Positions 30,317-43,524 of a DNA stretch of 64,000 nucleotides are shown here, piece after piece; the stretch's first letter is position 1, and every line of letters begins with the position of its first letter. Made by a program: the position numbers and the translations under genes. The notes below the pieces were generated by a model, which saw only the letters and a list, made by a program, of their open reading frames with translations, had not been told where the DNA came from and did not search any database. The stretch lies in NCBI GenBank assembly GCA_032622095.1, contig CP136061.1:232684944-232748943 (forward strand), in the 5' to 3' direction. The DNA comes from Siphonodentalium dalli (lineage: Eukaryota > Mollusca > Scaphopoda > Gadilida > Siphonodentaliidae).

Positions 30317-31298
30317 CTGGAAAGATAGGTAACAATGCCAATTAGACGATACAGAACCTATGTTCTTTTTATCTATACTTGGGCTTTAATGGCTCTACAC
30401 GACATTTTCGCAATTGATATATTTCTTGGGAAATAGGGGCGGGTGGACAAATATCAAACTAAGGTCGATAATGCAGTGCATATTAATTATTGTTACAATT
30501 TCAGGAACATATATCTCGAATCACACGTCAATCTCAATTTCGTTGTCGCCTTTAATGTTTACACAGACTGTTAGTGTTGTGTAACTATGATTCTCAGTAA
30601 CTCCGGTCTTTTTGCTACAAGTAGATGGAATTTCACATGCAGAGATGGTTTGAGAACAAGTGGTACATAGGGAACGAGTATCCACCTTCGCTATTTTGCG
30701 ATTAGGGTGTATACACTGTCCTGATCGGGTGGAATAACACTCTTACTTGGCACAATTCATAGTAACATATTACAGGGCCCAGAAGGGGTGTAAATATGTA
30801 ATATAGGTAATACAACAGTGTAATATTTTCCACTCTGAATGGTTTTCTCAGGTAGAACCAATCACTGTTGATAAATACAACGGAAAGATGATTTGAATGA
30901 ACCAAAAACTACTCAAAGAGTGTACACAATGTGGGGGAAATAAAATGAGGACCTATACATGGGAGCAACATATTTGTTTTCTTTCAAAATATGTTGAAAT
31001 TTGTGCATGGTTTTCTCTCTAATTGAAATTTATATGTGGACACTTACTGCATATGACTGTAATCTGCTTAATTTGATTGATATTTTGACTATAAATTCAT
31101 CAAATCTGATTACAGGCGACTGGGTTTATATATCGTCTACATTGGATAGATCATCTCACTCGTGCCTTCAACATATGATCGTGCTCGTGAATAGAATTAC
31201 CAACTACCAAATAAAGGCGCACGTCACCCTTCTATATTCTGAAGACACTCGTTGAGATGATCTATCCAATACCAAGAATGTTATCTTGAAAACTGGGC
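30317..31298. other. no exon placed; short inverted repeat
   Basis: Expected to contain upstream parts of the lectin gene, but no clear signal-peptide exon was found. A 20-bp inverted repeat (attggatagatcatctca) pairs 31,141-31,160 with 31,252-31,270. Confidence 0.35.
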
Positions 31299-31997
31299 AT
31301 GAATCTCATATATGTCGCAAGGGGGTATATCGAAGGCCTCACTAACGTGCAAACTTTCACAATCTGCGTTCTCTCAACATATTCTCGTGCAAATAGGTTC
31401 ATATTGAACACAAATCTTCACATATGTTCATACTGTAATTAATTTATTCTGAAAAAAACCATAGTAAACGTATACCCGTCATTGTGTTGAATGGCGAGGG
31501 CCACAGTGAAAACCAACATATGCTCGTGAAAATAAGTTCATTCACATTGGACCTAACTATTCACATCTATAGTAGTAGGGCGGCTAAGTGTAAAATTATG
31601 GTAAAATCGTTCAGTTGGTGATACAAGCATGAAACTTTGTATGCATGATCAATATATATTACTGAAACAAATTGCTCGACAAACCAATCAAAATGGCCAC
31701 CGGATTTAAGATGGCCGCCATTTTCAAAATGGCCGCCGCATTGAACTTCTACCCAATATATAAGATACACTAACCACTTTTCGGTTCTTTCTTTGTTACG
31801 ATATTTTAGTAAATCATCTCTTTAAAGGTTGCATTATTATAAGTATGCAAAATTATTATTATTTTTCGGAATTTATTGATTATTTTCATATTTTTACAGG
31901 TTTGTTTCCTCAAAATTCTTCAAAAAATATCTAGATGACTACTTTTTCAGCAGCTGCAACTATTGTATAGGTCTATATGTGGTATAACATAGATACT
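31299..31997. repeat. 0.7-kb direct repeat, copy 1
   Basis: Nearly identical to 32,647-33,346. Begins atgaatctcatatatgtcgc and ends ataacatagatact. It contains the aaaatggccgcc words and the segment around agggcggctaagtgtaaaat whose reverse complement is at 38,510-38,615. Confidence 0.92.
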
Positions 31998-32646
31998 TAG
32001 TTTAAGGCATGTGATATCTTTGGTACTACTCTTCTGGAGTTATTGAATTTTGTTAATGTGTAAATAGGTTGTTAACATACATGTGCACGTTGGTATAGTG
32101 TGAGTTAAAATGTTTAAGTTATGCTTGGTGTTGATATTATTGACAACACAATTGCTAACATTAATAGTGTATAATCAATTGTATGCATTTCATATTTGAA
32201 GTCATTAAATACTGTTGACATGTCATTTCGGCCAATTTGGCCGGTTACTTCATGTGAGTTTTTCATCTGACGTGTGTGTCGGAATATTGATGTGGAGGAT
32301 TTATGTAAATGTTAGCCCAAACTACATTTCCAAGTAACGATGGTTTTGTTGTTTATTTTGAGGAATAATACCGCGTCAGATGAATTCAGCCCAAATATGT
32401 TAACAGTTGTCGTGTAAAACATTCGGCAGTAAGTTAGCGTTATTTAGTATTTGTGGATGTCCTTTAACATGGGGAAAATAGACTACTGCGCTTGAACGAG
32501 CATGTGAATTGTCGTTTTTAATGTATAGCAACTTTATAATCAATAACAGAGGCATTCTCTGTCAAATTAGGTCGCTCTATTTACGATACCAATTGGGGAA
32601 CTTTGTAAATTAAATTACGCGTAAACTTAACCTGCTGCAAATAGAA
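31998..32646. other. spacer between the 0.7-kb repeats
   Basis: No gene or repeat recognised in this 650-bp stretch. Confidence 0.4.
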
Positions 32647-33346
32647 ATGAATCTCATATATGTCGCAAGGGGGTATATCGAAGGCCTCACTAACGTGCAA
32701 ACTTTCACAATCTGCGTTCTCTCAACATATTCTCGTGCAAATAGGTTCATATTGAACACAAATCTTCACATATGTTCATACTGTAATTAATTTATTCGGA
32801 AAAAAACCATAGTAAACGTATACCCGTCATTGTGTTGAATGGCGAGGGCCACAGTGAAAACCAACATATGCTCGTGAAAATAAGTTCATCCACATTGGAC
32901 CTAACTATTCACATCTATAGTAGTAGGGCGGCTAAGTGTAAAATTATGGTAAAATCGTTCAGTTGGTGATACAAGCATGAAACTTTGTATGCATGATCAA
33001 TATATATTACTGAAACAAATTGCTCGACAAACCAATCAAAATGGCCACCGGATTTAAGATGGCCGCCATTTTTCAAAATGGCCGCCGCATTGAACTTCTA
33101 CCCAATATATAAGATACACTAACCACTTTTCGGTTCTTTCTTTGTTACGATATTTTAGTAAATCATCTCTTTAAAGGTTGCATTATTATAAGTATGCAAA
33201 ATTATTATTATTTTTCGGAATTTATTGATTATTTTCATATTTTTACAGGTTTGTTTCCTCAAAATTCTTCAAAAAATATCTAGATGACTACTTTTTCAGC
33301 AGCTGCAACTATTGTATAGGTCTATATGTGGTATAACATAGATACT
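32647..33346. repeat. 0.7-kb direct repeat, copy 2
   Basis: Second copy, same orientation, one base longer. Flanking sequence differs on both sides, so these are two insertions of one element or a segmental duplication, not a tandem array. Confidence 0.92.
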
Positions 33347-33597
33347 AGGTGTCGGAATCGGCGTACTCGCCCCAGGGCTAACTCGCCCCAATTGGCGCGT
33401 GCCAACTCGGAATAAAAGGCCAACTCGGAATAAAAGATGCATACGGGGTGTTATATGGCGTTTGTTCCGTTGTTTCTCAATGAATATTATTGAAATTTGG
33501 TGTATATGTCCGGGCTGGGGCATGGAATACAACAACGTTTGAATTGTTTTTAAATTTACAAATTTGTTGATTTTATTCATTTTGTTTTCGTTCTGAA

Positions 33598-33922
33598 ACA
33601 CACTATAAAGTGTATATAATATAATAACGAACACGAGACATACATAATTTATAAACTGTTAACAAAAGATATCAAATTCAATACATGACAAAGATGACTC
33701 AGTGGAGTTTATAAAGTGAACATAAAAACATTGAGGTAAGAATCTTTTTAAGGAATGCAACTTTATTTAATGATAATAAACACATAAATTAAAATAACAA
33801 ACATGAGACATACATGATTTATAAACTGTTAACAAAAGATATCAAACTCAATACATGACAAAGATGACTCAGTGAAGTTTATAAAGTGAACATAAAAATA
33901 TTAAGGTAAAAATCTTTTTAAG
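33598..33922. repeat. two diverged copies of a roughly 145-bp unit
   Basis: The segment with gagacatac, tttataaactgttaacaaaag and tgacaaagatgactcagtg occurs at 33,633-33,754 and again at 33,803-33,922. No coding. Confidence 0.8.
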
Positions 33923-34889
33923 CATTACTAAACCGTTTAGCACAGTCCACTTCACTCATCCGATCATCACTAAACTTCATATTTATCTTGATATTGATCT
34001 ATCAGATGAGAGCTATAAAATATGTTTTTAATTTTATAGGAAAAAATGGTCGCCAGCGGCCATATTGCATTTACGTTATATGTTATCGCGTCATGTCGAT
34101 ATCTAGTATTACTTAGAAATTTCACCTTTCCAGATTCATAATTGCTCCATTGACTGTAACAGATGGAATTATTCCCCTCTTCGGATAGAGTGTCACTGAA
34201 ACTTTATTTTGTCAGACTGTCTGTATAGTCACTGATTATATATGGCAATAATCTGTAATAAGATGTAGCACTATTTTATTTTATATTTACATGCAGTGCC
34301 GTTTTTATACAACAATTCTAATCCCCCTAGATCATCATGTGATCGACCATACATCGCGCGAGGACCTGGTTGAATTAAGGGGGGTTTTATGGATAACTTC
34401 TGTCCTCAAGCTAGATTATACTTATGACATTTAATGGCATGTTTCTAACGTGGAGGGTTAGATATGCTTGAGACACCACCACTCTTCAATTCACACCAAG
34501 TTATCAGCTGTCATATTCGGATATTAGAACCCATAGCCATGATATATGGTTTATTTTGTGTATACTAGTAATATTGTTATTTTCAGTACCTTTATATACC
34601 AGTACTGTGTATAACAATGCATATAAATTAATCCATGTATACATGTATATTGATTCAACGGATTCAGTGGTTTTGTCTATCAGTCTATCAAATTTGCGGG
34701 GAAAACATGGCCACAAGCAGTACACCCTGTTAAATTTCGAATTTTAATCAATTGGCGCACCCTGCAGCCAGCTTTTATTGGAGAACTTTTTCTCATGTGG
34801 ACAGTTTGGGTCACCGCTAGATGTGAGCCATGTTTTGTTCTCAAGCTGTCCTTGTTCCATACTGTATTGATTATTTTCTTATGCAGATG
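33923..34889. other. no gene seen
   Basis: 34,120-34,210 resembles 59,690-59,790 (shared attgctccattgactgta and attatcccctct words), so part of it is dispersed repeat. Confidence 0.35.
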
Positions 34890-37800
34890 ACAAATTTCTC
34901 TGAAGGAGGAGCACAAACGTGGTCACGATGTGCTTATGAATTTCTCGGACACAGTTAGTTCTGTGCTATCTCAAGCTTGTAAATATAATTAAGTGCTACA
35001 CATTGCTGGAGCAGCAGAAATCATTCGTAAACATATGCTTGAACATCGTACCAAATTTGACAAAAAGTTTGAACAAGGATGTATATAAAGTTCTGTACCA
35101 CAAAACCTTCTGCAATTTGTATGTATGGTCGAGCATGATGCTGACATCAAGTCACAGCTTACAGTTGGTGCAACAAAGTCTGATTTAGCAATCGCGCAGT
35201 TATTACAATTCAACTGTTTCTCCTCTAGATATAAGGACAAAGCCTTTTATCATCGCCATTGTCAAGACCGTGAAACACCATTCCCTATATACACTGGGAT
35301 CACTTTGTACACAAAAAACAAGGAAATTAAAACTAATTTTAAATGTTCTATGAAAACTGACTAAGTATATCTTATGATCGTGTCATGGACATCTCAAACC
35401 AGCTTGGAGAGGTTGTTGTTGAACAGTATCAAACAGATGGAGTTGTGTGTCCACCTATATTGAGAAAAGGCTTGTTCACCACATCTGCTTTGGACAATAT
35501 TAACCACAACCCTACATCAACCACCAGCACATCATCTTTCCACGGGACAAATATTTCCATGTTTTAGCATCCGCATCCAGATAATCAAGGCGAGCAGCGA
35601 CCTATTGACTTCAGTTCTGGAAAAACTGCAAAAGGTCTCGTCAACAGAAGTCATTGATGATAGTACATCAATAACGTGGTCAGCTCACCATGCGACTCAA
35701 AAGAGAGGTCACCAGTTTGATGTAGCAATAACCTCAATGTTACCTCTGTTGCATGATCAGGCTCACTCATTAGCCACGATATAACATTGCATGCGCAAAA
35801 TTAATGAATCGGTTCAACTTCTAAACTCAGAACGGACACCGGTCATTGGCTAAGCAGATACAGTGGCAGTGGCCAGACTTATATGGTGAGGACAAATATG
35901 TTGTTATGCTTGAAGGGTTACATCTCGAATTGGATGCTCTAAAAATGGTTGGTTCGGTGCTTCAGGATAGCGGCTGGACGCGTGTTCTCGTAGAAACAGG
36001 TATAGCAAGCCCAGGCACAGCAGAATCATTCATCAAAGCTCCACGTATTACAAATACCCGACAGGCACATCAGATAACAGCGTGTAGTCTTCTCAAACTT
36101 ATGAAATTTGCACACACAGAATACAGCAGTCGGGATTTATCCGATGTTGATAGTACGCACTCAAATGTCAATGACTGGTGTAAAAGTAAATGTGCTGTTT
36201 GTCCAAAGTTCCAGTTCTGGAGTTTGGTGCTTGACATTGAATTGACAATTTTACTGCTACCTATATATTCACCTTAGAGACATGACAATAGAGAAGAAAC
36301 ATCCCAGCATAGCAAATGAATTTGACAGAGGGAACATTCTTGTACTCGAGACTGAACTCAAGTATGACAATAGACATGGCCCATGAACAGCACAATGCAG
36401 TCGTTACAGGGGATGAAGGAGCAATTGGGATAACTGAGGATGAAGCACACTCAATAGATGGATGGTCGCTAGTCCAGAATTATTTTGCCTTATTTCTGAT
36501 TATGATAATATTGCTAGTACAAATGATATCACATAAGAAACCAAGCATCACGAGGAGACAATTGCATATCAAAAAAAAAAAATTCAATAATGTGAATAAC
36601 CTAACAGACGTGATACCAGAAATGGGAAATCCGTTTTCTGATGATTCCACCGACCTCTTGGCATTGGACACCAGATACATTGTAGACCCAGTTAATGCTG
36701 AACTGATTCAGGTTGTCTATAAGAAAGGCAAGGAATATTCTGCATCTTTCATAAAAGGAATGGGAAATCAAAATAAATGTACTTTCTATGATCTAATCAA
36801 AATTCCATTTCAATTTTTCGGTCTTCTCCAGCTGAAATCAAATCAAAGAAAACAAGTACGAAAGATGATTGTCAACTCTTCTCTCGATTGTTCATTTCTT
36901 GTCAGACAAGAGAATGTGACCTTTATGACCTTTTTGCACATGAGAACCAGATTTCTCCAGCATCAATCAGTAACGATGGAAAATTTATCAATTGATGAAT
37001 ATATTTGAAGCAGAGTTAACACTGCCTGAGGAAGCACCCACTGCAAATGCTGTGATAATAGATGGTTCTGACATACTAAATGTTCTTAAACCTAATAGTG
37101 TGAAAACAATTTGATGAATATGCACAAGACGGTGTCATTCCTAAAAAACAGACATGTTGCCATAAATATAAGAGAACTGACATCATGTTTGACGTGTACA
37201 AGACAGGTAGCCGCAAACAGGAAACTAGGTCAAAGCGCGGAAAAGGAATCAGGAGAAGGGTGTCCAAAACTCTAGCAGACTGGCATAGCTTTCTTCGCGA
37301 TGAAAACAACAAAACAGAGCTACTAGTATTTCACTTCCTTGCTGACAAGATCATAACTGTTAATACGGACAATGGCAATGTTGTTACCAAAGGTGAACAT
37401 GTACAAAGTAACCATGAACTTGATTTGGATATATTCTTGCAACATGTACACATGAAGAGGCCGATACACGGATATTTGTGCATGCAAAACACGCAGTTAT
37501 CAACCAACACAACAGCATCATAATCCAAGCCACCGACACGGATATAGTGATTATAGCTGTAATTGTATACTCAAGTTTGAAAGCACTCGGTCATAGAAAG
37601 ACATTCAGAGGGATTCCGATACATGAGATTGTTTCATCAATAGGTACATAAAATGTTATGAAATTCTCTTTTTCCATGCAATTACTGGATGCGATGTGGT
37701 ATCTGCATTTCGCGGGAAAGGAAAACAATCTGCATGGCAGGCATGGAATGTATTTCCAGAAGCTTTATCAGTTTTCTCCAGACTTGGCAATTCTCGAGTG

Positions 37801-38195
37801 TCCATCACAGACCATGACATTGCAGTATTCGAGAGATTCGTTATACTAATGTACGACCGTTCAAATACATCCAATGACATTAATGAAGCCAGACTAGACT
37901 TTTTTTTGCACGGAAACAGGGACCATACAATGCTATTGCAGTATGTCAAGCGAGCCGCATATGAGGCAGGGCATATATGGGGACAATCATTGGCACGTAA
38001 ACCAGCTTACCCGAGTCCTGCATATTGGGGATGGGCAGTCACTGGGAACCATTTTGGACGGAGTTTCCACAATTGCCAAATGTTGCAGTCAGTTGACCAA
38101 ATGTGGCTGCAAGAAGGCGTATATTGGAAGATGCACATGCTACCATATTGAGCTTCCATGCACCACTTTATGCAGTTGTTGCTGCCAAGTTTAAA
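34890..38195 (+). pseudogene. decayed copy of a repetitive, transposon-like protein family
   Basis: Conserved blocks of a long protein family seen in many copies in invertebrate genomes, scattered over several frames with stops between: a TGITLYTK block (35,300), SYDRVMDIS...VVCPPILRKGLFTTSALDNI and SSFHGTNIS (35,370-35,560), MLEGLHLELDALKMVGSVLQDSGW (35,907), QAHQITACSLLK (36,063), a MAHEQHNAVVTGDEGAIG block (36,377), KRGKGIRRRVSKTLADWHSFL (37,219) with FHFLADKI, TDTDIVIIAV (37,535), and FERFVILMYDRSNTS...KRAAYEAGHIWGQSL with WGW and GCKK (37,820-38,120). Acidic TDTD and HEEADTR-like positions in the family hint at a nuclease-type domain; that is inference. This copy cannot be translated. 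Confidence 0.7.
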
Positions 38196-38399
38196 AGACT
38201 CTAAGAACTGATAGTAATGAATGTATGTAGCTATCCCAGTACTAACATCATATATAGTGTTTGAAATTGAATTGTTTTTCACAATTTGAATAATGCCAAA
38301 TGTGTTGAAATGAAACAACTAATTTGTTACAATATATTGTTTTAACATACCCAGGTTGTGTTTTAATTTCAATTAAACCTTTAGAAATGACATAAGAGC

Positions 38400-38720
38400 T
38401 TTTTTTTTAGTGATACATCGATAAAATAGGTTTAACTTTTCAAAATTCGAAAACTGACGTAGCTGAAAATGGCGGCCATCTTGAAAATGGTGGCCATCTT
38501 GGATTTTCGCGTGGTTTGTCGAACAATATTGTTTTGTGGCCCATACTGATCATTCGTGCCAAATTTCATGCTTGTATCACCAAGTGAACGATTTTACACT
38601 TAGCCGCCATACTATAGGTTCATATTGGACTTATTTGATTCTCAAATAAGCGCATAGTGGACTTGTACCCGTTATTGCGTCGAATGGCGCGGGCCGCAGT
38701 GAAATAACATCCCCACGGTA
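38400..38720. repeat. inverted relative of the 0.7-kb repeat
   Basis: 38,510-38,615 matches the reverse complement of about 31,585-31,690 (tcatgcttgtatcacca, gaacgattttacacttagcc). It lies just after the decayed family copy and includes ggcggccatctt words. Confidence 0.65.
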
Positions 38721-41270
38721 AATAAGCTTAAATACATAGAACATATTGCTCAAATAGTGTCATAATGGACTTATTTCGTTTTGACATATGTTCAGTTCAT
38801 GTTGAACCCATTTCGACTTCCACATAGGTTCATTTTGAACTTATGATCCAGGAGAACAAACTGGTTCTATAATCATGAATTGTTGGACATCCAACCGGGA
38901 ATGTAACCAAATTTCTCGACAATGACGACAGTGGCAAACTGAGTGAACAACCAGCGAGGAATACAGACATAAGAACAGCTCAAACAAGCAGTACGCTAAG
39001 AGGTGGGAATATTGGCAATGGATGTGCATGGTTCATTGGTAACATACAGCCAGGGCGTGCTGGTAAAACGAGGCAATATGGACGACCGTACACACAGGCA
39101 GATATGCAGATGAAATGTTGGTGTGATCGAATCATCATTCTGGGTTTGTCGCTAACGGTTGGTTCCCAATACAGAACTCCGAGAACATTCAGGTTCTGGC
39201 CGATTCGAACACTGCGAGAATTGTCTATAGAACACTGTAGGTTACACTGGTGTAAATGTTTTCCATAGGCCTCAGTGCTATCGTTTTAGCGTATACTGTT
39301 GGCAATATAAAGTTTGGGTCCAAAATTTTCTTTAAATCTGAAAAAATTGACATTTGGGGAAACTTTTTGCGCAAACAAATCACGTCCGTCTAGCAGGGAA
39401 TTCGCCTTTAAATCTTGTGTTTTCGTAACTAGTGTCAGAACCGCACTAAAAATACTGTCATATTTTAGACCACACCAAAACATTCAAATTCACTACAAAG
39501 TGTTAATTCCTGTGCCAATGGCTATTTTACCTATGGGAAATCATCGGGAAGAGGTATGATGATTTGTTTTTTGCAAAAACCACACAAGGCTATTGACCAA
39601 TCAGGGCCCAGTGTCTATTTAATTCTCTCCCGCATCCGCTAGTTGTCACTCCGAACCCCCATTTACACCAGTGTAACCTGTAACGTCATGTTCGCGAGTT
39701 TGGATCATCAGTCCCCAGGTAGTGAAAGTCATATAAACTGTGAACACGTTCCTGTTCTTGGTGGTGTGTTCTCGACGGGACATGGTGACAGGGGAGGGTT
39801 GGGGTGTCTCACCCAAACATTGGTCAACATTTTCATCAGCTGCAGTGGAAATTTCACATCAACAATCGGTTGAAATTATTCTCGAAGTTTGATTTTCCAA
39901 CAATTTACTATTGGGGAATTTGTTGTTTTTATACCAACATTTGCATATTTTCATACCTTTGGCAAAATATTTTGACTGAAATGGCCACCATTTGGACATT
40001 TTTCAAACTTATGGCAGGGTGTCAGTTGGAAATGTTCAACACTTGATGCTTTTGCAATGTGCACGTTTAGATTTAAACATTTTCACACACCAGGCCGATC
40101 CATGGTAGGCCCGGTGTATCCCGTCCCTCGTCGCGTGGCTAGTTAAAATAGTCAAACACTTTTAACTATATTAAGAAAATAAAATCGGGGTGTGTGAATT
40201 TGCCTGGAGTTTAACATCTAGATGTTAGAATTTTGCAATTCTGAGGTTCAGATCTTTAAATATTCTCACACTAGTTGGCCCAGTGGATTATCCACCTGGC
40301 TAGTGGCCAAACGACTACCGATCCACTCAGAATAGGCTACCATCTAGGACTGTAATGGAATATTTGGGAAAAAGAAAACCCAAGAGCGGGTGCAAATGGA
40401 ATTACGCAGGTTTGGGGCGGGCTTGCAGTTGGGAATTGCAAGGTGGACACTCCCCAACGGAGACCGTCTAGCACGTCCCTGAGTCTCGTATGTTTTATAT
40501 ATAAAACAACGACGCATACATGGACTCCGATTAAGTAATGCCAATTGTATTGCAGATATTCGTCCGACTATATTGTAGTTCATTTTCAAGATCAAGTACG
40601 TCAGTATCGTCCCAACATATAATGCACTATGTGTACACTAAACCTTCAAATATTTTGCAGGAGAAGGAACTCGGCAGCAGCCATGCATAGTTTTACATTG
40701 GGAAAGCAGGAGTCCCACTATGACATCATATGTCATCACATCACGCGGCGAAAATAGTATTGCTGAAGCATATCTTTTCTTTTCACTAATGTACTACTTT
40801 AGTGCAGAAAACGGCTACTTGTATCACATCGGTGAATATGATTGGGAAGCATACCGATCTTGTTTTCTTCGCCATGGTCGTGTTGAATAGGTGGTGGAGA
40901 GGCCATACAGATGTACCTTTTTTAATTTGCGATTATATACAAAGGTAAAGGTAACCATGGTTTTACCCGCGTCAAATGACGCCAAGTTCACTCAATTGCA
41001 CATTTCTTCCGGGTCGAGTAACCATACTATCATGCATGCGCACCGCACAGAAGTGCTTTTGACTCTTACTTGTACTGAATCGCGGATCGACAAATTCGGA
41101 ATAGCGGTCCATATCACTGTACGATTGCGTGTATATATATATATATAGAATACGCATGTATATATGGGAATGTCCGTGATCTCTGTGACAAGCACTATAC
41201 AATCATGTCACTACATATTATATCTGCATGGAACAATCTGACACATACCACCTGTTGTTTCTCTGAGTTC
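38721..41270. other. gene-poor, dispersed repeat pieces
   Basis: 39,650-40,040 is related to 6780-7110. No exon could be supported by both a domain and splice sites. Confidence 0.35.
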
Positions 41271-41272
41271 GG

Positions 41273-41281
41273 TATATATAA
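41273..41281 (+). promoter_or_regulatory. TATA box of the IGFBP-like gene
   Basis: tatatataa lies 48-56 bp before the ATG at 41,329. An initiator-like tcagac occurs at 41,292. Together these suggest a short 5' UTR. A pyrimidine-tract plus cag (41,308-41,319) could also act as an acceptor. Confidence 0.55.
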
Positions 41282-41328
41282 GAAACCTTATCTCAGACCG
41301 TTAATTCTTTCCCTTTCAGACGACAAAC

Positions 41329-41490
41329 ATGTTTAAATTGGTTGTTGCTTTATGTTGCGTTGCGGCCGCACGGGCCCTCATTGTGTGCACCCCACATATG
41401 TGTGATGGTGTTCAACAGCCCGCCCTAAACTGCAAAGGAAATACTATTAAGGGCGGTGGATTCTGTGGATGCACTGATGTCTGTGCAATG
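41329..41490 (+). CDS. secreted IGFBP-like single-domain protein, exon 1
   Basis: 54 codons: a signal peptide (MFKLVVALCCVAAARA), then six cysteines in the N-terminal IGFBP pattern (C...C, then NC, then GGFCGCTDVC). The exon ends at ATG|GTGCGT in phase 0; reading on gives a TGA at 41,521, but both downstream exons begin in phase 0 and complete the domain. Molluscs have short one-domain IGFBP-like proteins (perlustrin type) with hormone-binding or shell-matrix roles; which applies is not known. An unspliced 64-residue product is possible but would lack the rest of the domain. Confidence 0.65.
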
Positions 41491-41523
41491 GTGCGTATTC
41501 GCGGTTGTGTTACCTCGAACTGA

Positions 41524-42780
41524 GGCGTTAATGTTCTCGCTATTTTGGAAATAATTTCCGTTGCATGACAAGATATTTATTTTATTTTTTTTTGCGAATT
41601 GAGACTTTTAGATTGGATTTACATCTATAATTTTTAATTGTGTATAAGTTAAAGTTTTCCGCGTCGCCCAGTAATGTATATACGCGCGACGTTTTCCGTA
41701 CATGAATACGTAACTATATAAAGGCTTCGTTGATTCAACGAGCATTATGACCATGAGACTTTTACAAATTCAATTCAATTCAATTTATTTACTCTTTATC
41801 GTGTTGGATATTACAAAATATGTGGATAATTACAGCATAATTACAGTATATACATGTAGTGTGATTATTCTGTGCAGGATAATTCACAATATATAGTGAA
41901 ATTATTTAATTCAACAACTCATGGTGATGTCCGAACGTGTGCTGTTATAGAATGCCTCCGGAGAGCCTAAAGCATGGAATAACCCTTTTAATGAACAATG
42001 AAAGATTTTGTGTTCTCTTTCCCTTTCCCGAATTGAATAGTTCATTCAGTTTAATATTCGTAGAGTTTGTAGTGCAGGACATTTTAAAATTACATGGAAT
42101 TCGTCACCGAAATACCCTCACACACATACAATTTTAGAAAATGTAAAGATGGTGGTCTTATATATATGGTGTCAAATCGGACAGGCCATCTTTAAAGGTA
42201 CTCAATCCGATCAGAAGCTCCTAAGTTACTATTTCTTTAGCTTCGGGGGTAAAAATATTTATTTCGAGTCGTGGAATCCACCCATCAAAATTCAGAGTGA
42301 TCAGATATAGATTTTTGAAGTTTGTTAATTCTCAAGATGTGTGTTAATATGTGGCCCAGAAACACGTGGTCAAACGGAGGGTCTCGGACAAAATTGCGGA
42401 TGAAGATGGATAACTCTAAAATCAAGTGGTAATACGGTCCAATTTCGTGATACTTGAGTGATAATACGGCCATTTTGTTGAATAATATGTTTATAAATAA
42501 CAAGTTTTTGGAAATTTGATAAATAGTTGACAATGGTTAGCATTATTTTGTTGCAATAAATCGATTCTGATAACTAAAGCGTATTTTGAAGAAATGTGTC
42601 CCCGTTCTATCCTGATGGTATGGGGACCCTCTAATCGGATTTAGTACCTTTAATTATTACTGTCATAAATAACTACGTTTTGTCGCATACGTTTTCATGG
42701 CGGCTTCGTTAAAACATTTACAGTGGTATTCATCAGGTTGAACTATTTATCAACTGCATGCTGGGCAGATGTGTGTCCCC
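41524..42780. other. intron, no feature recognised
   Basis: First part of the long intron of the IGFBP-like gene. Short open frames only. Confidence 0.4.
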
Positions 42781-42788
42781 TCGCCCCG

Positions 42789-42864
42789 ATGGTTAGACCA
42801 GTGACCAGCGTAGCGCGGGGACATACTGGTTAGACCAGTGACCAGCGTAGCGCGGGGACATACC
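42789..42864. repeat. two tandem copies of a 38-bp unit
   Basis: ggttagaccagtgaccagcg followed by tagcgcggggacatac, repeated back to back with almost no change. Confidence 0.9.
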
Positions 42865-42967
42865 TCTGAATTTGAATTTGCCTTGTTGCAGTTTGCTATT
42901 TAAAGGCCCACTTAATTTTCGAATGACCAGATTACATTATACACAAAATATCCCATATTATAAAGTT

Positions 42968-43129
42968 ATTATACAATGTTGTGTACAGTATGTGTTTTTC
43001 TTGTACGAGTCCAGGTTGTGTTGAAAAGTCATATTGGACGAGACACGCCGTGTCGAGTCCAATATGACTTTTCACCACAACCTGGACGAGTATAAGAAAA
43101 AACTCATACTGTACACAACATTGTATAAT
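42968..43129. repeat. 162-bp near-perfect palindrome
   Basis: Arms attatacaatgttgtgtac...gtccaatatgac meet at about 43,048 with almost no loop. It lies inside the composite TTAA element. Confidence 0.85.
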
Positions 43130-43524
43130 GACATTTTTATCATCCATCTGTATGTTTATCGAAATTTGGGGAATAAAACTTTTGTGGTTATTTTTGGTAT
43201 TTGTCGGCTCTTAATTCTCTATAAAAGCCTGTATTTTGATCATCAGAAAGCATGGTTTGGAAAAGTAAACACGGAAGTGAGAAAAAAAATTCAATGCGGA
43301 AGTGAAACGTCTGCTAAAATCCATCAGTGTTGCGCGCGCATCACAATTTCACCGATTCATTTCGCAATAGTGTTAATTCGTGACGTCACGGAGTCCCAAT
43401 AAAAAAGTGATATTGTACAGTCGGGAGTCCAATATGACTTTCGGGAGTTCAATATGACTTTTTCCAGGACTATCACGTGGCGGCTTTTGCCCAGTCGGAA
43501 ATGGTGTTAGTTAAGGGATGGATA

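Noticed and set aside
41329-41523. Calling the 64-residue unspliced ORF a complete cysteine-rich peptide
   Set aside because: The IGFBP pattern is only half complete, and phase-0 exons with the second half lie downstream, so the last ten codons are probably intron.
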